DNA of 64,000 bases from Pomphorhynchus laevis (lineage: Eukaryota > Acanthocephala > Palaeacanthocephala > Echinorhynchida > Pomphorhynchidae), in the NCBI GenBank assembly GCA_012934845.2, contig WNNJ02002510.1:182346-246345 (forward strand), written 5' to 3'. Shown here in pieces: positions 1 to 11,000 of this stretch (its first letter is position 1; every line of letters begins with the position of its first letter). The notes below the pieces were generated by a model that saw nothing but the letters and a program-made list of their open reading frames with translations, made no database searches and was not told where the DNA came from. Position numbers and translations under genes: made by a program.

Positions 1-1
1 T

Positions 2-184
2 TACCTCTTAAAAGATTCTACTATAAGAATACTGAGAGACATTAATTTTGATCAGCGTTTGAAATTGAGGAAGGCTCGCGAGGAGCTACAGGGTAAAATA
101 AGCAAAGGAGAGACGAATCTATGCATAAGAAATTTTCAAGTAGTTCGGTGGCGACCATCAGTACGTTGGACCCCGCTTCTCCCA
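2..184 (+). pseudogene. C-terminal end of LINE A1 ORF1
   Basis: A frame open from the window edge encodes about 60 residues rich in Arg, Lys and Glu, including LRKAREELQGKISKGETNL, then a stop at 182-184. This basic helix-like ending, just upstream of an endonuclease ORF, fits the C-terminus of the nucleic-acid-binding ORF1 protein of CR1-like LINEs. It overlaps the first 60 bases of the ORF2 frame. The rest of ORF1 lies outside the window. The call is an inference from position and composition. Confidence 0.5.
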
Positions 185-1254
185 AACTAGAGTATGGGTT
201 TTATTCTGATTCCAATTTTGATGATTTAATTGATTTTTCTGAGGTATATGATAAAACTAGCAAAACCTTTACGTCATCAGAGATTCCGCTTCATATTGGT
301 TACTCAAACGTTAGAAGTCTTCAATCTCAATTTCCTTTCTTGCTCAACCATATTGCTGATAATCATTATAATATATTCTGTATTTCAGAATCTTGGTTAC
401 ATAGTGGCATCTCTGATAATCTGTTTAATGTTGTAGGTTATAAGTTAATAAGAGCGGATCGCTTTCCTGGTATGCGAGGTGGAGGAGTTGTAGCATTCGT
501 TCGACACGATCTCTCAACATCAAATATATCATATCTTTGTGATTCCGAGTGGTCATATGAGTGTCTGTCTTTTACTGTTAATCACCAATTGTTAAAATTA
601 AATGTTTGTGTTGTTTATAGATCTCCATCTTTCACTTTGATAACAGATCGGCTTAAGGATTATTTATCTAATTTTTGTTCATCCCAACGATTTGTCCTTT
701 TAGGTGACTTCAACCTTCCGAATGTAGATAGGAATATAAATGGGTATCAACCCTGCTCAGGCGTATCAAAACAATTTCGTGATTTATTTCTTGCTGACCT
801 ACTTTTAGTGCAACATTGTAGACAACCAACTCATGTCAACGGTGCTACTCTAGATCTTGTGTTTACAAGATGTACTGGAGATATCGACAGTATTGCGTAT
901 TATCCTCCTCTTGGTAACAGTGATCACTGTGTTCTCTCCGTTAAATTAGTGTCCAAGATCATTTGTAGGTCAAAATTGGGTTATCCAAAACGAAATTGGA
1001 CTCGGGTGGATACCCAACATCTCTTAGCTAATTTCTATAACATTTTGTATCGTAGTTATAGGGCTACTACTGTTTCAGATCTGCTGACCATTTTTTATGA
1101 CGTTTTCTTAAATTTGTCAGATAAGTTCGCTCCGAAACAGAGAACTTTCATTAATTCCACTCGCCCTCAGTGGTTTGATCATGAACTTCGTACAGTGTTG
1201 AAACTGCGTAATGCCCCCTGTGGGCTATTAATCACACCTATACTGAAAACTTAG
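121..1254 (+). CDS. LINE A1 ORF2, endonuclease domain (377 aa open frame)
   Basis: This encodes the APE-type endonuclease that nicks target DNA for target-primed reverse transcription. Expected blocks are visible in order: NVRSLQSQF near residue 61, the catalytic-Glu block FCISESWL (about 86-93), RGGGVVAFV (about 118-126), LLGDFNLPNVD (about 195-205) and the catalytic SDH block NSDHCVLSVKL (about 266-276). The frame stays open to residue 377 and then ends where linker sequence should continue. The rest of ORF2 continues in other frames, so no complete polyprotein can be made. The start is the first ATG, and the real start may lie elsewhere because ORF1 overlaps it. Confidence 0.85.
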   Translation: MHKKFSSSSVATISTLDPASPKLEYGFYSDSNFDDLIDFSEVYDKTSKTFTSSEIPLHIGYSNVRSLQSQFPFLLNHIADNHYNIFCISESWLHSGISDNLFNVVGYKLIRADRFPGMRGGGVVAFVRHDLSTSNISYLCDSEWSYECLSFTVNHQLLKLNVCVVYRSPSFTLITDRLKDYLSNFCSSQRFVLLGDFNLPNVDRNINGYQPCSGVSKQFRDLFLADLLLVQHCRQPTHVNGATLDLVFTRCTGDIDSIAYYPPLGNSDHCVLSVKLVSKIICRSKLGYPKRNWTRVDTQHLLANFYNILYRSYRATTVSDLLTIFYDVFLNLSDKFAPKQRTFINSTRPQWFDHELRTVLKLRNAPCGLLITPILKT

Positions 1255-1329
1255 ATAGGAATCGGTAAGTGCGCAACCTCTGCAATAGATTGAAAATACA
1301 TAAGCGAATAGCATTTGAAGATGGTATTA

Positions 1330-2960
1330 CAAATTGCATCGGGAATCAACCGAAGCGTTTTTGGTCATATGTGAAAAAGGTTCAAGGCTACTTCCCTCTA
1401 ATATAGCATTCATTACTTCAGGTGAATATGTTTATTCTACTGAGTCTGAAATTGCTGAATGCCTAGCGGACAGCTTCCATTCTCCGTCGACTATTGTTTC
1501 GGATATTTACTCTTTAAAATGGTATCCCATTCACAATATTACTCAAAATCTCGTTAAGCCAATCAGTGCATCTGAAGTATTGCACCTAATCACTAGGCTT
1601 AACCGATTTGGCTCTCCTGGTCCAGATGATATTTGACCTTACCTAATTAATGCGGTTGGACCTGCCGTAAGTAGTGTTTTAGCTCATATATTTTCATTTA
1701 GCCTGATCAATTCGTGGATTCCTGCAATATGGAAGTCTTCTATTGTTGTGCCAATCCCTAAAAAACAGCCAGCAACTGCTTGTTTAGATTTTCGCCCTTT
1801 CAGTTTGACCAGTGTTCTCTCTAAATTACTAGAACGAGTTATTGCCAAAGGCTACTCGAACATCTAAACTTTAACAGCTTTTTACTGATTCTCGACACGG
1901 ATTCAGTCAAGGCCGTTCATGTCTATGCTTACCGCGAGAGTTGTATGGAAGTACTAATCTCAGGACTTTGTCTCGACGTCGTATTTCTAAATTTTTCGAA
2001 TGCCTTTGATCGTGTTCCACATAAGGTCTCGTGTCACTCTAAATTCACTACGGCGTCCCTCGTGTAATCTGCTCTTGGATTGAAAATTTTCTTTCATTGC
2101 ATACGTTTAAGGCAAGAGTTGGTGAGTCTTTATCTGCAGAAAGAAGTATGTCGACAGGTGTCCCTCAGGGTTCTGCACTAGGTCCCCTATTATTCATCAC
2201 GTTCCTTAACGATTTACTCTTACGTATTGGGAACACTCACTTGGCATTCGCTGATGATCTTAAAATTTGGACTGCTATACGAGATATTGATGACTGTAAT
2301 TCTTTACAGGCAGACTTGGATCGAGTTCATGATTGGTGCCGCTCTACTGGATTACATCTTAACGTTGATAAGTTTATACTTGTGAGGATCGGTAAAAAAA
2401 TCCAGTAATTTTACATATCACATAGGCGATGATCTTCTCACTGAAGTATCACATCATAGAGATTAAGGAATTATTGTACAGGCATCATTAAAAACTAAAC
2501 TTAATAGTGAAAGAGTGATAAAAAGTGCTACTCGTGCACTATATATTGTAAAGAACTCATTCCTTAAGATTACCACGAATGTCTTTAGAAATTTTTTAAC
2601 ACCTTGGTTCGTCCGCATTTAGAGTATGCAATTCTGGCTTCTTTCCCGGTCACCAAACAAGAAAGAACAGATGTTGAGTCAGTCCTAAGGCGAGGTTCTT
2701 GTTTATGTTCGAATGCGAGAGTGGATTATGCATCTCGATTAAATTTGTTAAGAATTCAACCGATGCCATCGCGATTTTTTTTGACTTGATAGGAATGTAT
2801 GCGCTTGTACACCGGTTAGACGATGATCCGAGTGGTTCGATCACATTACGTTCATCGATTTTGAGAGGTCACAGCAAAACTGTCTATAAAACAAGTCATG
2901 GTAGGTATCCAAAATGCTAGAGACTGTCGCACAGGTTACATAATATGTGAAATTCTCTGC
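1330..2960 (+). pseudogene. LINE A1 reverse transcriptase remnant
   Basis: This is the RT and C-terminal part of the same ORF2, split over several frames. Visible blocks are LNRFGSPGPDDI (ending 1636, followed by a stop), a palm block beginning STGVPQGSALGPLLF (2139-2183) and the catalytic LAFADDLKIW (about 2240-2269), then a thumb-like stretch MVRPHLEYAILASFPVTKQE (2604-2663). Several frame changes and stops separate these pieces, for example one after 1636 and another after 2408. The element cannot encode active RT. The nearly identical sequence in copy A2 shows that both come from one recently active subfamily. Confidence 0.85.
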
Positions 2961-3366
2961 CTGGGGAAATTGCTTCTGCCCGAAGTCTGCATTTGTTCAA
3001 AAAATTATTAAAGACATGGATCGTCAAGAAGGCGAGAAACAAGTCATGGACATATTTGCAGTGATTTGTTTTTTTTTGTCTTGTTGACTTCTTTTTCTTC
3101 ATTTCTTATTTTTTAGTTTTATTATTTGTAAATTGTGATCAGGCAAAATAGCCTAATGGCTAAGCCTTGTAAAAATAATAATAACGCTATTTTGCGTTAA
3201 TAATAAAATTCAGCCAGACAAAAAATTATTATTACAAGGCTTAGCCATAAGGCTATTTTGCCTGATCACAGTTAAAAAAATGATAAAACTAAAAAATGAG
3301 AAATGAAGAAAAAGAAGTCAACAAGCAAAATAAAAATAAAAATCACTGCAAATATGTCCATGACTC

Positions 3367-3730
3367 GTTTCCCTTATGTACTCATTCCTAAACTCATCAG
3401 CGGTTGCAGTTTTGAAATTGCAATCTCTGGACAATGAACGTAGTGACCGCACAAAGGAATCTATATCTTCTTCGATCTTCTGTGATCGAATCGACAGTAT
3501 GTGTCTCGCAAGAATTTCATTAGGTTTCTTTATATATTCGCTCCAGTGTAGACATGGCATCCTTAAATTCCGTGCAATCCTCAATGAGCTCATAGACTTG
3601 TGTTCCAACATGCATCATGAGGCATTCCAAAGGATTTACGTCTGGACATAAATTGTTGTAGCTTAAACCAAGTAGGTTTTATTCAACACAAAGTAATCTA
3701 GAATAAAGCTAAATCGAATTAATATAACAC
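3367..3730 (-). mobile_element. LTR-retrotransposon (Ty3/Gypsy-like) gag fossil inside LINE A2
   Basis: A minus-strand stretch encodes a gag-like segment with a block NEILARHILSIRSQKIEEDI followed by DSFVRSLRSLSRDCNF, the pattern of the capsid-like gag region of many animal Gypsy-type elements. It lies exactly where the 3' half of the LINE A2 reverse transcriptase should be. It is an isolated, broken fragment without visible LTRs, protease or polymerase. Similarity to LINE sequence stops at about 3367 and resumes at about 3731. The family call is from memory of the motif; a related capsid-bearing clade is possible. Confidence 0.6.
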
Positions 3731-4075
3731 GGGGTAAGCAAGTTAGATAGACATGAACGGCCTTGTCTGAATCCGTGTCGAGAATCAGTAAAAATGCTGT
3801 TAAAGTTTAGATGATAGAGTAGCCTTTTGGCAATAATTCGTTCTAGTTATTTAGAGAGAACATTGGTCAAACTGATAGAGCGAAAATCTAAACAACAAAT
3901 CATTGGCTTTTTTAGGGATTGGCACAACAATAGAAGACTTCCAAATTGCAGGAATCCACGAATTGATCAGGCTAAATGAAAATATATGAGCTAAAACACT
4001 ACTTACGGCAGGTCCAACCGCATTAATTAGGTAAGGTCAAATATCATCTGGACCAGGAGAGCCAAATAGGTTAAG

Positions 4076-5645
4076 GATTACATCTTATCAACGTTAAGAT
4101 GTAATCCAGTAGAGCGGCACGAATCATGAACTCGATCCAAGTCTGCCTGTAAAGAATTACAGTCATCAATATCTCGTATAGCAGTCCAAATTTTAAGATC
4201 ATCAGCGAATGCCAAGTGAGTGTTCCCAATACGTAAGAGTAAATCGTTAAGGAACGTGATGAATAATAGGGGACCTATTGCAGAACCCTGAGGGACACCT
4301 GTCGACATACTTCTTTCTGCAGATAAAGACTCACCAACTCTTGCCTTAAACGTATGCAATGAAAGAAAATTTTCAATTTAAGAGCAGATTACATGAGGGA
4401 CGCCGTAGTCAATTAAGAGTGACACAAGACCTTTATGTGGAACACTATCAAAGGCATTCGAAAAATTTAGAAATACGACGTCGAGACAAAGTCCTGAGCT
4501 TAGTACTTCCATCCAACTCTCGCGGTAAGCATAGACATGAACGGCCTTGTCTGAATCCGTGTCGAGAATCAGTAAAAATGCTGTTAAAGTTTAGATGTTC
4601 GAGTAGCCTTTGGCAATAACTCGTTCTAGTAAATTAGAGAGAACACTGGTCAAACTGAAAGGGCGAAAATCTAAACAAGCAGTTGCTGGCTGTTTTGTAG
4701 GGATTGGAACAACAATAGAAGACTTCCATATTGCAGGAATCCACGAATTGATCAGGCTAAATGAAAATATATGAGCTAAAACACTACTTACGGCAGGTCC
4801 AACCGCATTAATTAGGTAAGGTCAAATATCATCTGGACCAGGAGAGCCAAATAGGTTAAGGATTACATCTTATCAACGTTAAGATGTAATCCAGTAGAGC
4901 GGCACGAATCATGAACTCGATCCAAGTCTGCCTGTAAAGAATTACAGTCATCAATATCTCGTATAGCAGTCCAAATTTTAAGATCATCAGCGAATGCCAA
5001 GTGAGTGTTCCCAATACGTAAGAGTAAATCGTTAAGGAACGTGATGAATAATAGGGGACCTAGTGCAGAACCCTGAGGGACACCTGTCGACATACTTCTT
5101 TCTGCAGATAAAGACTCACCAACTCTTGCCTTAAACGTATGCAATGAAAGAAAATTTTCAATACAAGAGCAGATTACACGAGGGACGCCGTAGTGAATTT
5201 AGAGTGACACGAGACCTTTATGTGGAACACGATCAAAGGCATTCGAAAAATTTAGAAATACGACGTCGAGACAAAGTCCTGAGATTAGTACTTCCATCCA
5301 ACTCTCGCGGTAAGCATAGACATGAACGGCCTTGTCTGAATCCGTGTCGAGAATCAGTAAAAATGCTGTTAAAGTTTAGATGTTCGAGTAGCCTTTGGCA
5401 ATAACTCGTTCTAGTAAATTAGAGAGAACACTGGTCAAACTGAAAGGGCGAAAATCTAAACAAGCAGTTGCTGGCTGTTTTGTAGGGATTGGAACAACAA
5501 TAGAAGACTTCCATATTGCAGGAATCCACGAATTGATCAGGCTAAATGAAAATATATGAGCTAAAACACTACTTACGGCAGGTCCAACCGCATTAATTAG
5601 GTAAGGTCAAATATCATCTGGACCAGGAGAGCCAAATCGGTTAAG
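4076..5645. repeat. 785-bp tandem duplication within LINE A2 (two full units plus a partial)
   Basis: Bases 4076-4860 and 4861-5645 are near-identical direct copies of an RT-coding block, with only scattered substitutions and equal length. A third, partial copy lies at about 3731-4075. In LINE A1 the same block occurs once (about 1599-2371). Each internal junction carries a 13-bp perfect inverted repeat, GGATTACATCTTA and TAAGATGTAATCC around a 7-base loop (4075-4107 and 4860-4892). The junction is absent from A1, so the duplication arose after this LINE family formed. Confidence 0.9.
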
Positions 5646-5988
5646 CCTAGTGATTAGGTGCAATACTTCAGATGCACTGATTGGCTTAACGAGATTTTGA
5701 GTAATATTGTGAATGGGATACCATTTTAAAGAGTAAATATCCGAAACAATAGTCGACGGAGAATGGAAGCTGTCCGCTAGGCATTCAGCAATTTCAGACT
5801 CAGTAGAATAAACATATTCACCTGAAGTAATGAATGCTATATTAGAGGGAAGTAGCCTTGAACCTTTTTCACATATGACCAAAAACGCTTCGGTTGATTC
5901 CCGATGCAATTTGTAATACCATCTTCAAATGCTATTCGCTTATGTATTTTCAATCTATTGCAGAGGTTGCGCACTTACCGATTCCTAT

Positions 5989-6501
5989 CTAAGTTTTCAG
6001 TATGGGTGTGATTAATAGCCCACAGGGGGCATTACGCAGTTTCAACACTGTACGAAGTTCATGATCAAACCACTGAGGGCGAGTGGAATTAATGAAAGTT
6101 CTCTGTTTCGGAGCGAACTTATCTGACAAATTTAAGAAAACGTCATAAAAAATGGTCAGCAGATCTGAAACAGTAGTAGCCCTATAACTACGATAAAAAA
6201 TGTTATAGAAATTAGCTAAGAGATGTTGGGTATCCACCCGAGTCCAATTTCGTTTTGGATAACCCAATTTTGACCTACAAATGATCTTGGACACTAATTT
6301 AACGGAGAGAACACTGTGATCACTGTTACTAAGAGGAGGATAATACGCAATACTGTCGATATCTCTAGTACATCTTGTAAACACAATATCTAGAGTAGCA
6401 CCGTTGACATGAGTTGGTTGTCTACAATGTTGCACTAAAAGTAGGTCAGCAAGAAATAAATCACGAAATTGTTTTGATACGCCTGAGCAGGGTTGATACA
6501 T
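5989..6501 (-). pseudogene. LINE A2 endonuclease fragment (170 aa open frame)
   Basis: This is the C-terminal half of the same endonuclease as in A1, almost identical in sequence, for example ATLDIVFTRCTRDIDSIAYY where A1 has ATLDLVFTRCTGDIDSIAYY. The SDH block is retained as NSDHSVLSVKL. The N-terminal half with the catalytic Glu is missing because the copy is truncated near 6595. It ends at the same premature stop as A1 (ILKT then stop), which suggests the defect was inherited from a shared parent or that A1 and A2 were duplicated from each other. Confidence 0.85.
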
Positions 6502-6837
6502 ATTAATATTCCAATCTACATTCGGAAGGTCGAAGTCACCTAAAAGGACAAATCGTTGGGATTTGTTCTTTTAGGTGACTAAAAGGACAAAAAAAATCGT
6601 TGGGATAAAGCCGTTAATTCTCCATATTATAGTTTTACGGTCTTTATCAGCTAGTAAAATTTGAATATCTTGAAATATGTAAATATATAAATTTGAGTAT
6701 CTAATTATATATCATTCAAATATATTATAAGATATTAATAATACCTTATATCGATAAAATGTATCTGTATACTAAATGACATTATTTTATAATAAGATAT
6801 TGCCCTAGTTAATTAATGAGAGTAAATACAATATTTG

Positions 6838-6965
6838 CACTTGCTCGGCCCTGCTACTATGTTGAGTCGAGGAATAGTGTCCGAAACCTAATAACATAAC
6901 AGTTCCTCCTGATGATCTCTAATATTTATCCTATTAATCGGCTTGTAAAAATGTTGAGTTAAAAA
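6838..6965 (+). repeat. Dispersed repeat family F2, copy 1
   Basis: The sequence around GAGTCGAGGAATAGTGTCCG then AAACCTAATAACATAACAG and CTCCTGATGATCTCTAAT recurs at 19028-19085 and, more fully, at 19640-19750. The three copies are diverged but share the order GTCGAGGAATAG, CCGAAACC, ATAACA, CTGATGA. No coding potential is seen. It is probably the end of a non-autonomous element. Confidence 0.6.
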
Positions 6966-7489
6966 TTTTCTTTTTAAGATTAATATTTTCTCATTTTTAA
7001 TTTATTAAAAAATTACATGTAATTTAACTTGCCTTGTTTTTAAATTATATTTTTATGAGCGGTAATGTATGTGCTTCGATTATTTTAAAATCTTTCTAAC
7101 TATTTAAAAGTAAATAATTTTGGCATTAAATAACATAATTGTTTCAGAGAGTCAAGAAATTACATGTAAATATATCGAATGGCATAAGTTTAAAATTTAA
7201 CTAATTGATAATTTTAAAATTTTAAATTCTGACTGATAAGATATATTTGTTAAATATTCAAATTCTCGATTAAACTTCAAAACTTAACATATTTTTAATT
7301 ATATAAAATAAAGTTAAATTGCCAAATAATGTTTAATGATTAAATTTAGTTATAATGTATGTTTATATACCGGCCAACGGAATTTTATGAACTTGGAATT
7401 TGAAGATGCTAAGGTATTTAATATCAATAACTTTCATTAAAGTTTGTTTGTTTATAACGACATGTAACAGCAATTGAACTATTATGACT

Positions 7490-7770
7490 ATAACTGTTAT
7501 AAATATGTAAATAATATGATATTATTATAATATTACACTAATATTAAATTCATAAATAAATTAATGTATATGATAATATGATAATATAAAATAAATATTA
7601 TATTAATATAATATTAATATCAACTATTAATATTATATAATAATATTATTGTAATATTATAATATAATATTACAGTAATGTAATATAATATTTAAATATT
7701 GATATTAAGATATAATACTATTATGTTAAAATAATACTAGATATTATAGTACATGTATAAATATATATAC
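7490..7770. repeat. TA/TAA-rich low-complexity tract
   Basis: This stretch is almost pure A and T, with irregular repeats of TAATAT and ATTATA units and many short self-complementary segments. Nothing coding is visible. Confidence 0.7.
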
Positions 7771-7815
7771 AATATATGTTGATATTTGAAAAAATATCAA
7801 CATATATTGTATTTT
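7770..7815. repeat. Palindrome upstream of Arp2
   Basis: The arms ATATATGTTGATATTT and AAATATCAACATATAT flank a short A-rich loop and form a near-perfect hairpin in DNA or RNA. It lies about 200 bp upstream of the Arp2 start codon. No function can be assigned. Confidence 0.75.
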
Positions 7816-8013
7816 TTTATATTTTTTATCATATTTTTTATTTTTAAATAAGGAATTTTGTTTTTAAATAAACGCTACGACCATCGGTATTAAGTAATTT
7901 TCAAATACTTAAAGGAAACGTTGTCAAGTGTTACACCACACTTAACAACGCGACACATTTATGGAAAATATGTCGTTCAACTGTTTCTGATTTTTCTAAG
8001 TTTTGTTTTAGAC

Positions 8014-11000
8014 ATGGACAAATGTGATAATCCTGTTATTGTTTGTGACAATGGAACGGGAGTATATCACAAACAACGCGTTTCCTTATTAGACTTTATA
8101 TTATTAGTTTATGAAGTGTGGATTCGCTGGTCGTAATTTCCCTGATCTCGTATTTCCTTCAATTTTCGGAACACCAATGATGAGATGGAAAACTAACATT
8201 GGGCAAACGTTGGGATACAATCCAGTGAGTATGTTACTTTTTATCAGATTCATGAGTAGTAACTTTAATTGTTAATAGGATCTTTTGATTGGTGATGACG
8301 CCAATTTGCATCGACAAACGTTAAACATTCATTATCCGATGGAAAATGGGATTGTTCAGGATTGGAATGGAATGAGTACTCTGTATAATTATGCTTTCGA
8401 TAAGCTAAAAGTTGATCCACGAGATAGTAAAATTTTATTAACTGAGGCTCCATTGAATCCACTAAAAAATCGACAACGTATGATCGAGGTACGTGACTTT
8501 TTGAATATTTGTGATTTTGCAAAATATTATTCCAGTTACATGAAAAATAAAATGAAATAAAAATGAAGAAAGAAAAAGTTTACTTTGATTTTTAAATTGT
8601 ACACCAATTATTAATTACTAATTAATATAAATTTATTAATAATTAATAATTAAATTATTTTTTATAAAAATAATTAAATTATTTTTATAAAATAATTTAT
8701 AAAAATAATATATTATTTTTAATATTTTTTTTATATTATTTTTATATTATTTTTATATTATTTTATATTATTTTTATTTCTCCAATTATTTTTATATCAA
8801 TTAATACTTTGCTTCAATAATCGGCTTTTAATTTCCTTCAATTTTTCTCCACTTTGTCAAATCTGAACATCTGATTAAATTCTGTTTTGAAGGTAACTTT
8901 TTTGTACTTAATGATATAATCAATTGACGTTGAATGAAACTTGATTTATTAAAACCAAATTTGCGAGTTTGCAGGATATTTTTAAGCTTCAACATTTTGA
9001 AGATGTTCATTACCAATATTTAAAAATATTTAAGCCGAATTTTATGCAACAGGATTGAATAAAATAACATGAGGAATTATTTACAAACTGTCCAGTTCCT
9101 TCAGAGTCGGTTGAGTACAAAAGGGTCAGACTTCTGAATGCAATTAACAGTTTTCATTTACAGAGATATAAAGTATCTTATTAAAAATTAGCGAGCTTTT
9201 AAGTTAAAGGAATATAAATCCATCAAGATCCCTGTTGTCATAGCAAATGCTAGGAGACAACATGGCATTGAAGAATCTTTAGGTTGTCACATAGTTTATT
9301 CAAGACAGCAAATGCAGAGAGATCACGGAAACAGCGTATGATATGTAAAAGTTCATTTTGTGTTAATCAGATATCTTCCAAGATAAGATAACTTGGTCCA
9401 GATAAGATGACTGGGCGAAACGGAATGAAATAAATGTAAAGACTCGGAAGAAAATATCTACACTTTTTGGAATGCGTACAATCAAAGATAAAACGGTCCT
9501 TAACAAGCTCAATTGTCTTGGAATTGAGCAGGTGTTGATTCGTTTGTTTCTATTCTGGTCTTCGAATTTCTCCAGGAAACGAATCCGATTTAGTAAAAGA
9601 GAATTCTTAAAATATTCGGTGTATCATATCGCGCTGGAATGTTTTCATTGTTTTATATGATTTCTTCATGTGCTTTATGCTTATCATTTATGAGTCATTA
9701 TATATATGTATTAGCTTTCGATATCTTACATGCCTGGATAATACAGATTCTTATGACATCAAACACTTTATCTACCTTAAAATGGAGCATAAGTCTTCTT
9801 GCCGACAAAATCTTTAAATATTCTAAATGAACTCAGTGAAGATTTAAATGAAGATCTAGACTTGCGTGCTTTCTAAGTATCATTGTTCGAATTGTGAATT
9901 CGATCTTTACTAGACGCTGCTTACGAATCTCACTACAAAAAGCGTCGAAACTAAAGATTCACTTAATATTTGTAAATATCAAATCAATGTCACTGCTTCC
10001 CAATGGTCATAGACTGATTAGGTGTGCAGAGATTAAAACCAAAGTTCGATAAATACTAAATATTTAGTATTTATCGAATATTAAATATTATTTGTAATAT
10101 ATATAATATTAACATATTAATTTTAATAATATACTATTTTGTATTAATATTTAGTTTTATATTTAGTATTTGTCGGGAGTGGAAATAATTGTTTGGTATA
10201 CATAATCATTGAAACGTATCGTCAATAAAGCTTTAATCGTGAAATTGATTTAATAATAATGAAAGAAATCAAAATTTTTAATTTACAATGCTTTAAATTG
10301 AAAATAGTTAAAATTATCAACTGATATTAACTTAATATTACAAATTATTTGATTTATATACAACTAATAAATGCCACCATCCCAGATGATGACATAAAAT
10401 GAGATTGCAGCTCGTCATTCTTTTGAAAAGCTCTCGGTTAAAAACGCTCGAGATTAAAAATATAACTAAAATAAACTGAATCTTAAATCTTACTGATTTA
10501 AGATTGATCTCACTTTTCGCCAATTTCTCTTTTGATTAGATGATGCTAGAAGAATTCGGATTCAGAGGATGTTACGTTGCTGTTCAGGCAGTTCTTACAC
10601 TCTACTCTCAGGGTGTATCCTCGGGTGTTGTTGTGGATTCTGGTGATGGGGTAACACACATTTGTCCCGTGTATGAAGGATTTTGTCTTTCCCATTTAAC
10701 TCGTCGTCTTGACATCGCTGGACGGAGTATAACTCGGTTTCTAATAAAGGTTTTTTTCTTTTTTCTTTGCTGTAATGTCACTTAGCTTTTAGCTTCTTTG
10801 TTTACATGGATATGCGTTTAACCATTCTGCTGATTTTGAAACAGCTCGGATGATTAAAGAAAAGTTTTGTTACGTAGCATACGACCTAGATCAAGAACAG
10901 AAATTGGCACAAGAAACAACGGTATTAACAAAACGTTACCAGGTACGCACTATCGTATTTTCAATTTCTGAAGTTCTTAAAATTCAAGATTTTGGGCATG

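Larger units (their letters stand above)
1..3184 (+). mobile_element. CR1/Jockey-like LINE, copy A1 (left end cut by window edge)
   Basis: This is a non-LTR retrotransposon running from the window edge to a TAA-rich 3' tail at about 3175-3184. In order it holds the end of ORF1 (2-184), an intact apurinic-type endonuclease (121-1254), a broken reverse transcriptase (about 1330-2408), a decayed C-terminal part (about 2600-2960) and a 3' UTR. The tail motif GTGATCAGGCAAAATAGCC followed by AATAATAATAA is repeated, inverted, at the end of copy A2. Frame changes and stops after 1254 show the copy is dead. Family assignment rests on FADD, GVPQGS and the AAT-type tail; the exact clade is not certain. 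Confidence 0.9.
3226..6595 (-). mobile_element. LINE copy A2, inverted relative to A1, 5'-truncated and rearranged
   Basis: This is the same LINE family as A1 on the minus strand. Reading from its 3' end: the tail and 3' UTR lie at 3226-3366, a foreign gag-like segment at about 3367-3730, RT sequence at about 3731-5645 in which a 785-bp block is tandemly repeated, linker at 5607-5909 and endonuclease at 5989-6501. The copy stops at about 6595 inside the endonuclease, where the motif CCTAAAAGGACAAATCGTTG appears twice in scrambled form. It is dead: 5'-truncated, missing its C-terminal RT region, and holding frame breaks at the same places as A1. Confidence 0.9.
6596..8013. other. AT-rich spacer upstream of Arp2
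   Basis: No coding sequence is visible. The stretch holds one copy of a dispersed repeat (6838-6965), TA/TAA-rich low-complexity DNA (about 7490-7770) and a short palindrome (7770-7815). A polypyrimidine tract ending TTTTAG at 8010, four bases before the Arp2 ATG, may be the acceptor of a 5' UTR intron. No confident promoter motif was seen. Confidence 0.6.

Noticed and set aside
7921-8136. A 71-codon frame containing the Arp2 N-terminus with extra residues before MDKCDN
   Set aside because: The residues before MDKCDN have no family similarity and a splice-acceptor-like TTTTAG precedes the ATG; the end of the frame runs into intron 1. Arp2 starts at 8014.
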